In this document: piece after piece, positions 16,098-22,792 of the stretch
Position numbering within the stretch: position 1 is the stretch's first letter
Layout of the letters: every line of letters begins with the position of its first letter
Assembly (NCBI GenBank): GCA_004554385.1
Contig: SFMO01000058.1
Coordinates: 1-27,376, forward strand
DNA length: 27,376 nucleotides
DNA from: Ruminococcus flavefaciens
Lineage (GTDB): Bacteria > Bacillota > Clostridia > Oscillospirales > Ruminococcaceae
Direction of reading: 5' to 3'
Translations under genes and position numbers: made by a program
Notes under the pieces: model-generated
Told to the model about the DNA's origin: nothing
The model's database searches: none
Seen by the model: the letters and a program-made list of their open reading frames with translations, nothing else

Positions 16098-17656
16098 TGT
16101 CAGAAAAGTTCTTTGATTATTACAGCAGATACGCTCAGGAAACTCCTGACAAGGTGCTCCTGAGAATAGACGAAAATGAACTCACATACGCACAGTTCAT
16201 GGAAAAGACTGCTGTGCTCGGCTCAGCAATGAAGAAGACAGGCATCTCAGTCAATGACAAGGTCGGCATCTGCATGCCTAACAGCATAGAGTGGTTCATA
16301 GTATTCTGGTCAGCAGTAAGAATAGGCGCACAGCCTGTTCCTATGGATCCCCAGAGCGGCTCATTCGAGCTCTCAAAGCTCATCCCTGCTACAACATCCA
16401 AGGTAATGTTCATTACCGAAAAGTACAGAAACAACAACATCATCGCTGCAGTAAGCGAGCTCATTCCTTCAAAGCTCACACTTGACAAGGTAATATGCTT
16501 CGCAGATGACAGCGTTATCCCACAGGAAAGCTGCTATATATCTGCTGAGAAGTTCATGGCAGAAAACGGCAGCACTGAGTGCGAGATATACGAGCCCGAA
16601 TATCTCCACACCATGTCACTCGCCTGCACATCAGGCAGCACAGGCACACCTAAGATACTCTCAGTACCTTCAGGCGGATTCCTCTCCACACAGAGAGATA
16701 TGGGCGACTACCTCGAATTCAAGGCTGACGACGTAATGATGCTGGGTATGACACTCTATCATCAGGGCGGCTTCGGCATGGGACAGCAGATGGCTCTCAA
16801 GGGCGGTACCATGATGTATCAGCCTCAGTTCAACCCCATCACCTTCCTTGAAACAGTTCAGAAGTACAAGATAAACGTTATCCAGCTCACATCAACACTT
16901 GCAAAGGTACTTCTCTCAACACCTGATTTTGACAAGTATGACCTTTCAAGCGTTCGTATCTGCTACTTTGCAGGTGAGGTTCTCCCCAAGGAGATCGCAG
17001 ACATCTTCGTTGAGAAGCTCCACATCCGTGTAGTAAATGTTATCGGCTCTTCCGAGACCTGCACTATGGTAGTATGGGACTCTGCAAGAGACGCAGGCAC
17101 AGACCCCAGCGATTTCCGCAAGCTCAGCTTCACTGACGTCCGCGTTATCGACGAGAAGTTCAACGACGTTCCTGAAGGCGAGGTCGGCGAGCTCTGTGTA
17201 TACACAGACGGCGTTATCACTGATTACTTCGGCAATCCCGAGCTCTCTGCAGAAAAGATACACACTGACGAGCAGGGACGCCGCTGGTTCTGCACAGGCG
17301 ACCTTGTAAACAAGCTTCCAAACGGAATCGTTCGTTTCGCAGGCAGAAGCAAGCGTATCATCAAGCGCGGCGGAAACCTCGTTCACGCTGAGGAAGTAGA
17401 GGCTTGCCTCCTTACTCACCCACAGATCGCAGCAGCTGCTGTAACAGACGAGCCCCATCCCGTTATCGGTCAGCAGATCGTTGCTTATATCCAGCCAAAG
17501 GGCGATGCAAGGATCACAAGAGGTGATATTGCAAAGTACTTCGACGGAAAGCTCTCCGCATACAAAGTGCCCGATAAGGTAGTTCCCGTTGAGGAGATAC
17601 CAAAGGATATCGGCAAGATACAGTTCAAATACCTCAGAAAGAAGGAGTATAAATAA
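16097..17656 (+). CDS. Acyl-AMP ligase / acyl-CoA synthetase family (ANL) enzyme
   Basis: 519 residues, full length for a stand-alone ANL enzyme. The P-loop-like motif is TSGSTGTPK (178-186); the later core motifs are GSSETC, RWFCTGDLV and the hinge GRSKRIIKRGGNLVHAEEVE; the catalytic C-terminal Lys is Lys507 in PKDIGKIQFK. It adenylates a carboxylic acid and passes it to CoA or a carrier-protein thiol. The carrier gene ACP2 follows directly with a TAATG overlap, so loading of a starter acid on ACP2 is the simplest reading. The substrate cannot be predicted by eye. An early KVMFITEKYR-like region suggests an acyl rather than amino-acid substrate, but this is weak. Confidence 0.88.
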   Translation: MSEKFFDYYSRYAQETPDKVLLRIDENELTYAQFMEKTAVLGSAMKKTGISVNDKVGICMPNSIEWFIVFWSAVRIGAQPVPMDPQSGSFELSKLIPATTSKVMFITEKYRNNNIIAAVSELIPSKLTLDKVICFADDSVIPQESCYISAEKFMAENGSTECEIYEPEYLHTMSLACTSGSTGTPKILSVPSGGFLSTQRDMGDYLEFKADDVMMLGMTLYHQGGFGMGQQMALKGGTMMYQPQFNPITFLETVQKYKINVIQLTSTLAKVLLSTPDFDKYDLSSVRICYFAGEVLPKEIADIFVEKLHIRVVNVIGSSETCTMVVWDSARDAGTDPSDFRKLSFTDVRVIDEKFNDVPEGEVGELCVYTDGVITDYFGNPELSAEKIHTDEQGRRWFCTGDLVNKLPNGIVRFAGRSKRIIKRGGNLVHAEEVEACLLTHPQIAAAAVTDEPHPVIGQQIVAYIQPKGDARITRGDIAKYFDGKLSAYKVPDKVVPVEEIPKDIGKIQFKYLRKKEYK

Positions 17657-17904
17657 TGAATAACCTTAATTTTGATGAATTCAAGCAGGCAATTTCCGAT
17701 TACGTAGGCGTTGATCCTTCTGAGATCACAAGAGATACAGACGTATACGACGATCTTTTCCTTGATTCACTCGGACTCTTCGGTCTCGGCTCCGAGATCA
17801 CAGAGACATTCAAGCTCAACATTCCCCTTTCACTGGTAGCTTCTATCAGCAAGGTAGGCGAGATCTTCGACCTGCTCAACGAAAAGGGCACACCTATTGA
17901 GTAA
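17656..17904 (+). CDS. Acyl/peptidyl carrier protein 2
   Basis: 82 residues with the attachment motif LFLDSLGL (Ser38). It lacks the GxDS form of ACP1, having Leu at the -2 position, which together with the sequence difference implies a separate role. The start overlaps the ligase stop by one nt, and the stop is followed at once by the type II thioesterase gene. Ligase, carrier and editing thioesterase thus form a loading module. It needs 4'-phosphopantetheine for activity. Confidence 0.88.
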   Translation: MNNLNFDEFKQAISDYVGVDPSEITRDTDVYDDLFLDSLGLFGLGSEITETFKLNIPLSLVASISKVGEIFDLLNEKGTPIE

Positions 17905-18601
17905 TATGGTACTGTTCTTTCTTCCCCACGCAGGAGGCTCAGCAAAGAGCTACAGCTCATTCAAGCGCTTCCTGCCAAAGGATCTGACTGTAGTGCCTAT
18001 GGAGCTTTCAGGACGCTTTACGCGCTCCTCAGAGCCCCTTCTGGACACAGTTCCCGACTGCGTTTCAGACCTCATAGAAAAGCATTCTGAGCTTCTCAGC
18101 GGCGAATATGCTCTCTTCGGACACAGCATGGGTACAGTCCTTGTGACCGAGCTTGTAAAGCAGGCAAAGGAAAAAGGGCTTGCAATGCCGAAGCACGTCT
18201 TTCTTTCGGGAAAGAATCCTCCCGATGAGGATGTGCACTGCTTTGAAAATGCAGACACAGCTTCTGATGACGAGATAGTATCGTTTTTTACAGCAAATTC
18301 CCTTTCCTCAAATGCTCCCGTCCCCGACGAGGAGCTCATGCGTACACTTAACCGTGTGCTTTGCACCGATGTACGTATGGCAGAGCGATACAAGGCTTCT
18401 CCCGAGGATATAAAGTTCGGCTGTGACATCACAGTGATATACGGCAAGGACGATCCCCTCATGCAGAGCGTGGATATGAACAGCTGGAGCAGATTTACCG
18501 ACGGCAAATGCGAGGTATATCCCTTCGGCGGCGATCATTTCTACTATCAGCAGCATAAGGAAGAGGTCTGCGGTATCATAAAAGAGAAACTGAATATATA
18601 A
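17897..18601 (+). CDS. Type II thioesterase (GrsT/LgrE-like alpha/beta hydrolase)
   Basis: 234 residues if translation starts at TTG 17897 (8 nt after AAGGG and overlapping the carrier gene), or 231 from ATG 17906 one nt after the carrier stop; I could not decide. Family hallmarks are in order: FLPHAGGSAKSYSSF near the N-terminus, PMELSGRFTRSSEP, the nucleophile elbow GHSMG (Ser77), YGKDDPLM (Asp) and FGGDHFYY (His214). Such enzymes remove wrongly loaded or stalled acyl groups from carrier proteins and are almost exclusive to NRPS and PKS clusters, which argues that this operon makes a specialised metabolite. Last gene of the operon, followed by a strong terminator. Confidence 0.9.
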   Translation: MSNMVLFFLPHAGGSAKSYSSFKRFLPKDLTVVPMELSGRFTRSSEPLLDTVPDCVSDLIEKHSELLSGEYALFGHSMGTVLVTELVKQAKEKGLAMPKHVFLSGKNPPDEDVHCFENADTASDDEIVSFFTANSLSSNAPVPDEELMRTLNRVLCTDVRMAERYKASPEDIKFGCDITVIYGKDDPLMQSVDMNSWSRFTDGKCEVYPFGGDHFYYQQHKEEVCGIIKEKLNI

Positions 18602-18604
18602 TAA

Positions 18605-18635
18605 AAAGGAACTGCTTCAGCAGTTCCTTTTTTTT
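18605..18635. terminator. Bidirectional terminator between cluster and ABC-2 exporter
   Basis: A 12-bp perfect stem, AAAGGAACTGCT (18605-18616) with AGCAGTTCCTTT (18619-18630), separated by TC. It is followed by eight T on the plus strand and preceded by A5 (a T-run on the minus strand), so it can stop both converging transcripts. Confidence 0.9.
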
Positions 18636-18646
18636 GTGTAAATATT

Positions 18647-19831
18647 TCAGTTGACAGCAACCTTTTTAGCTGTAGTGACAATAGCCGAACCGCTGTATTT
18701 CAGCTTTCTCACAAGAAGCGTGAGGAGAATGAGCATTACCGCAAAGCCTGCCTCTATCAGTAAGCACTGTATCACGCTGCTTCGGTTGAAGGGCTCTATA
18801 TCGGCTATCATGTTGTTAGCCCTTACGTACCAGTAAGCAGGCAGGAATCTTGCCACAGCAAGGACTCTGTCGCTGAGCACCTCCATGGGAATGAATATGC
18901 CGCAGAGGAAGCTCATACCGATACTGAGGACCTGTGTGATAAGATTGAGCACGTTTTCCTTTGGCTCAAAGCTTGATATAAATACTGAAATGGCTGTTAC
19001 AACTACTGAGAATATGAAGCTGTTAAGCACTGCATACCATGCTCTGCCAGTATACATCTCCTTGTTCAGTATCGCGCCTATCACTATAAGCAGCAGCCAT
19101 ACTGCAAGCACAAAGACTGCGCTTCCCATAAACATCTGGAATGTGTACTTTGAAGGAGCGATGCATGAGCAGTTTGTGCGGTAGCGAATGTCCTTGTTGT
19201 TCATGGTAACAAGTACCTGACAAACTACGGTGAATACAGCCGCAATGAGGATATACGGCATATACTGGAAATATCCTGCGAAGTCTACGCTGAAGTGTGA
19301 GCTGCCGCCCTTGTCCATTCTCAGCATATCGACCTCTGTATTCTGAGAGAGTGCCTCCTCTGCGGAGCTTATTGCCTCATCAAGAGTCCTTCCCATTGTG
19401 AGATAAGCCTTTACAGATGTAGTGTACTCATTGAGTAACTGCCCCATATATACTACAGAGTAGTTCTCATCGATATGATAGCTTCCGAAGAGGTCGGCTG
19501 TATCCCCTGCCGCAAGTCTCTCGGCATAGCCCTTTTTGATTATAAGAGCATAGTTGACACGCTTGTAGTAAAGCGAATCTATAATGGTGTCCCTGTCGTT
19601 TTCTATTTCATCTATATCATTGCTTTTGCCTATGAAGTCGATGAGAGCACGGCTCTCGGGAGTATCGTCCTCATCGAACACACATATATCCAGTTTTGTG
19701 ACCTCGAACTTATTGTCCTTGGTTGAAGCATTTGTGACAATTATGGAAATGACCACAAATACTATAATATATATCATAGCGGAAGGAAGTCTCTTTCTCA
19801 TTACCTTCAGCATAGCCTTAAATACTTGCAT
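18647..19831 (-). CDS. ABC-2 type exporter permease 2
   Basis: 394 residues from ATG 19831, selected because AAGGAGG lies 7 nt upstream; an in-frame TTG at 19861 would place that RBS inside the coding sequence. Topology is typical of ABC2_membrane_3/YhgE-like permeases: one N-terminal helix (SAMIYIIVFVVISIIVTN), a long extracytoplasmic region (~40-195) rich in Asp and Glu, then a block of five or six helices to the C-terminus. The start overlaps the end of permease 1 by 14 nt, so translation is coupled. With the ATPase at 20954 it would form an exporter heterodimer. Its tail-to-tail position next to the biosynthetic operon makes it a candidate for product export or self-protection. Confidence 0.85.
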   Translation of the reverse strand: MQVFKAMLKVMRKRLPSAMIYIIVFVVISIIVTNASTKDNKFEVTKLDICVFDEDDTPESRALIDFIGKSNDIDEIENDRDTIIDSLYYKRVNYALIIKKGYAERLAAGDTADLFGSYHIDENYSVVYMGQLLNEYTTSVKAYLTMGRTLDEAISSAEEALSQNTEVDMLRMDKGGSSHFSVDFAGYFQYMPYILIAAVFTVVCQVLVTMNNKDIRYRTNCSCIAPSKYTFQMFMGSAVFVLAVWLLLIVIGAILNKEMYTGRAWYAVLNSFIFSVVVTAISVFISSFEPKENVLNLITQVLSIGMSFLCGIFIPMEVLSDRVLAVARFLPAYWYVRANNMIADIEPFNRSSVIQCLLIEAGFAVMLILLTLLVRKLKYSGSAIVTTAKKVAVN

Positions 19832-20951
19832 ACTTTTTCCTCCTTGACGAAAGAATACCAAGTGTAATGAATATCACTGTTGTGACCGCCATAGTTATAA
19901 GCTTTGTGATATAGCGGTCATAATCCTCATAGATGTTCAGACAGTAGAAACTGTCTGAGATCACCGCAACCGGATTGATATTGTTGAACCATGGTGCCTT
20001 TTCTGCTACGACAGACTTCATATTGCCCATCATAAGTCCGCTCAGGAAGCACAGCAGCATTGATGTGGTCATAAGGATAGCCGTCTTTACCTTTTCACTT
20101 ACATGTGCAACAGAACCTACGAAGAATCCGAAGGATACTCCGAGTATTCCGCCCAGTACTGCTGTCGGATATACAAGCCACAGTCTGTCGCCAAAATCCA
20201 CATTAAGCACAAATGCAAGGAATGTTACGCATATCAGCATGCAAACGGTCTGAAGTACGAAGCTGCCTGCAAGACTTGCAAGGACACTTATGGATTTCGG
20301 TACAGGTGAGCAGCAGCTTCTTGCACCAAGCGCCGAAAGGTCTGCCTGTCTGCGCACCGTCACTGTCATTCCTGTGATACAGCCGAATATCGCCACCATA
20401 GCTATGAGGTTGTAGAAATACTGCGCATACACATCGGGATTGCCCTGTGTAACAGGTATCTCAGTGCATGATGATACAGTTTCCGAGGTAAGCGCCGAAA
20501 TGACCTCCTGAGCCTTTTCGGGAGCAGTATTTATGGCGTCCATAGCTATTTTTTCACGGACCGAGTACTGCTCAATAAAGGATTTGAGCATTGTCTCGCG
20601 GAGACCTTTTTCCTTGACAGTGAGCCGCAGCTCTTCCCCTGAGAAGATTATTCCCTCTGCGTCACCGTCGTCAAGAAGCTTTTCAGCCTTCTCCTTATCT
20701 GCAAAGCTTACCTTTAGGAATGGCTTGTCAGCACTCTGAATATTTTCAAGCACCTGTCTGAAGGCAGGATTTTCGCTCTCCTCCACTACAGCAACAGGAA
20801 TAGAACTGAATTTCTCTGTCTGTTCGTAAATGCTTCCGAAGCCAACCTTAAAGACAGTGCCCAGAAGTATAGGAAAGAGTATGAGCCAGATGATAAGGTC
20901 CTTGCTGCGCAGACCGCCTTTGAGCTCATATTTAAGTATGTGCAGGAACAT
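19818..20951 (-). CDS. ABC-2 type exporter permease 1
   Basis: 377 residues from ATG 20951, with AAGGAGG 7 nt upstream and only 2 nt after the ATPase stop; an in-frame TTG at 20957 is less likely. The first helix is LIIWLILFPILLGTVFKVG, then a soluble extracytoplasmic part (~45-175), then several helices, including FGCITGMTVTVRRQADLSALGARS, where the loop after the helix typically contacts the ATPase. Paralogous in layout to permease 2 but with low identity, so the two probably form a heterodimer. The order ATPase, permease, permease is the usual operon of drug, lantibiotic and lipid ABC-2 exporters. Confidence 0.85.
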   Translation of the reverse strand: MFLHILKYELKGGLRSKDLIIWLILFPILLGTVFKVGFGSIYEQTEKFSSIPVAVVEESENPAFRQVLENIQSADKPFLKVSFADKEKAEKLLDDGDAEGIIFSGEELRLTVKEKGLRETMLKSFIEQYSVREKIAMDAINTAPEKAQEVISALTSETVSSCTEIPVTQGNPDVYAQYFYNLIAMVAIFGCITGMTVTVRRQADLSALGARSCCSPVPKSISVLASLAGSFVLQTVCMLICVTFLAFVLNVDFGDRLWLVYPTAVLGGILGVSFGFFVGSVAHVSEKVKTAILMTTSMLLCFLSGLMMGNMKSVVAEKAPWFNNINPVAVISDSFYCLNIYEDYDRYITKLITMAVTTVIFITLGILSSRRKKYASI

Positions 20952-20953
20952 GG

Positions 20954-21904
20954 TCAATCCTCCTTGTCTCTTAAAGCAGTACCTGTGATCTCAAGGAACA
21001 CGTCATTGAGTGTAGGCAGCTCGGTATATACTCTGCCGAATCCCACCTCATTTTTCTGCAATACATCCAGCACTCTTGTGAGGTTGTGCTTGCCGCCTGA
21101 GCAGTATATCGAAAGCTTGCCGTTTTCAAGCTTTGAATCATATACATGGGGCAGAGAAGCTATCTCTCTGTATACCTTATCTGGAAGCTCCAGGATCTCA
21201 ATTGTTATGGTCTCGGTATTCTTTATCATGCGCTTGAGCTCGTCCTTAGTACCCTCAGCGACTTTTTTGCCCTTGTCCATAATGGCAATGCGGTTGCATA
21301 TCTGCTCTACCTCCTCCATGTAGTGAGAGGTATAGATAACTGTAGCGCCCTTCCTGTTAAGGTCCTGTATACCTTCAAGGATACGGTTTCTGCTCTGAGG
21401 GTCAACTGCAACAGTAGGCTCATCGAGTATGATAAGCTTAGGCTTGTGAGCTATACCGCAGGCTATGTTCAGTCTGCGGAGAAGACCGCCCGAAAGCTTT
21501 TTCGGGTAGAATTTTCTGAAGTCCTCAAGGCCTACGAATTTAATGGCTTCCTCAACATACTGCTTTCTCTTTTCCTTGTCAGATATATAGAGCCCGCAGA
21601 AATAATCTATATTCTCGTATACCGTAAGCTCGTCGAATACGGCAACATTCTGCATTATGACACCTATCTCCTTTTTGATGTCATAGCTCACGGGAGTCAT
21701 TTTCTTCCCGAATATCTCTATGCTCCCCTTGTCAAAGGAAAGAAGTGACAGCAGACAGTTTATGGTAGTAGTCTTGCCTGAGCCGTTAGGTCCGAGAAGT
21801 CCGAATATCTCTCCCTGCTGTATCTCAAGTCCGAAATGGTCAAGAGCGATAAGGTCGCCGTAGCGCTTTACAAGGTCCTGTATCTTAACAACTGTATTAT
21901 TCAT
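20954..21904 (-). CDS. ABC-2 exporter ATP-binding protein
   Basis: 316 residues from ATG 21904, with AGGGAGG upstream; a GTG at 21931 is in frame but lies before the RBS. Walker A is GPNGSGKT (38-45), the signature LSGGLLRR, Walker B LIILDEP, and the switch histidine lies in YTSHYMEE. The signature continues LLRR rather than the common QxQR, as in several drug-exporter (CcmA/DrrA-like) ATPases. A C-terminal ~80-residue extension beyond the ATPase core (with IEILELPDKVYREI) resembles the DrrA-type regulatory domain. It powers the two permeases encoded just downstream and is the first gene of that operon. Confidence 0.92.
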   Translation of the reverse strand: MNNTVVKIQDLVKRYGDLIALDHFGLEIQQGEIFGLLGPNGSGKTTTINCLLSLLSFDKGSIEIFGKKMTPVSYDIKKEIGVIMQNVAVFDELTVYENIDYFCGLYISDKEKRKQYVEEAIKFVGLEDFRKFYPKKLSGGLLRRLNIACGIAHKPKLIILDEPTVAVDPQSRNRILEGIQDLNRKGATVIYTSHYMEEVEQICNRIAIMDKGKKVAEGTKDELKRMIKNTETITIEILELPDKVYREIASLPHVYDSKLENGKLSIYCSGGKHNLTRVLDVLQKNEVGFGRVYTELPTLNDVFLEITGTALRDKED

Positions 21905-21938
21905 GGTGTTATCCTCCCTTATGTTTTTCACTGTAATT

Positions 21939-21967
21939 ATTATACCTCACAGAGAAAGGATTTTGTA
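21939..21967 (-). promoter_or_regulatory. Putative promoter of the ABC-2 exporter operon
   Basis: A perfect TATAAT -10 lies at 21944-21939 on the minus strand, ~35 nt before the ATG. The matching -35 (TACAAA at 21967-21962, 17 nt away) is poor. A weak -35 is consistent with control through the inverted repeat just upstream. Confidence 0.45.
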
Positions 21968-21990
21968 GTGTCCTGCGTCAGTTTCTAATA

Positions 21991-22025
21991 TGACATTTGT
22001 CACATTTCAGATATTTCAAATGTCA
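21991..22025. promoter_or_regulatory. Inverted repeat between divergent ABC operons, candidate operator
   Basis: TGACATTTG (21991-21999) and CAAATGTCA (22017-22025) are perfect 9-bp inverted copies, centre to centre 26 bp apart. The left arm is itself part of a small palindrome, TGACATTTGTCA (21991-22002). TGTCACA occurs twice as a direct repeat (21998 and 22021). The site lies 47 nt upstream of the -10 of the minus operon and 45 nt upstream of the -10 of the plus operon, a near-symmetric placement. No regulator gene is adjacent. Confidence 0.65.
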
Positions 22026-22069
22026 CAAAAAATTTTTGTATTTGTAATGTTGCCGTAAGATTAAAGCTT

Positions 22070-22075
22070 TATAAT
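22070..22075 (+). promoter_or_regulatory. -10 element of the MacB-like operon
   Basis: TATAAT at 22070-22075, 31 nt before the ATG at 22106. No recognisable -35 lies 16-18 nt upstream, so this promoter may need an activator, perhaps acting at the inverted repeat 21991-22025. Confidence 0.45.
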
Positions 22076-22105
22076 GTTGTTAACATAAGAACAGGAGGTC
22101 TTTTT

Positions 22106-22780
22106 ATGGAAAATAACATCATAATAAAAACCGAAAAGCTGTGCAAGCAGTACGGCGAAGGCGAAACAAAGCTCATGGCAGTAAACAACGTAGATTTTGA
22201 AGTCCGCAGAGGCGAATTCGTAGCCATTACAGGCGAGAGCGGAAGCGGCAAGACCACTCTGCTCAACTGTCTCGGCTCACTTGACCGTCCCACAAGCGGA
22301 AGCATAATCGTCAACGGCAAGGACATAACCAAACTTGACGACAAGGGACTTTCCGCCTACCGCAGGAAGAATATCGGCTTTATATTCCAGTCCTATAACC
22401 TTATTCCCGTGCTGAATGTTGAGGAAAATATCGTGCTTCCCCTAAATCTTGACAACACTCCCCCCGATATGGAGTTCCTTGACGAGCTCCTGAGAGTGAC
22501 AGGTCTTGAACAGAAACGTCAGAACTATCCCCACGAGCTCTCAGGCGGTCAGCAGCAGCGTGTGGCATTTGCCCGTGCCCTTATCCACAAGCCCCAGATA
22601 ATACTTGCTGACGAGCCCACAGGCAACCTTGACAGCAAAAACAGCCGCGAGATAATTTCAATACTGAAAAGCTCCATCAAGAAGTACAACCAGACTCTCA
22701 TACTCATCACCCACGACGGCAGTATCGCTTCACAGGCGGACCGCGTCTGCCGCATCACTGACGGTATGCTTTCCGAGTAA
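22106..22780 (+). CDS. ABC transporter ATP-binding protein, MacB/LolD/FtsE family
   Basis: 224 residues, the usual length of this subfamily. Walker A is GESGSGKT (43-50), the Q-loop IFQSYNLIP, the signature LSGGQQQR, Walker B IILADEPTGNLD, and the H-loop ITHD. The DEPTGNLD form and the TLLNCLGSLDRPTSG stretch are typical of mechanotransmission-type ABC systems (MacB, LolD, BceA) that pair with FtsX-like permeases, which fits the next gene. RBS AGGAGG lies 7 nt upstream. Likely tasks: resistance to antimicrobial peptides, or release of a lipoprotein or peptide. Confidence 0.93.
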   Translation: MENNIIIKTEKLCKQYGEGETKLMAVNNVDFEVRRGEFVAITGESGSGKTTLLNCLGSLDRPTSGSIIVNGKDITKLDDKGLSAYRRKNIGFIFQSYNLIPVLNVEENIVLPLNLDNTPPDMEFLDELLRVTGLEQKRQNYPHELSGGQQQRVAFARALIHKPQIILADEPTGNLDSKNSREIISILKSSIKKYNQTLILITHDGSIASQADRVCRITDGMLSE

Positions 22781-22792
22781 GGAGGCGGGACT

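Noticed and set aside
8671..18601. Aryl polyene, classical type II aromatic PKS or NRPS cluster
   Set aside because: No chain length factor, FabG-like ketoreductase, FabZ-like dehydratase, aromatase or condensation domain.
8671..18601. Purely catabolic aromatic or fatty acid degradation operon
   Set aside because: Ligase, crotonases, dehydrogenase and hydrolase would fit, but KS, malonyltransferase, two carrier proteins and a type II thioesterase point to biosynthesis. Kept only as a weak alternative.
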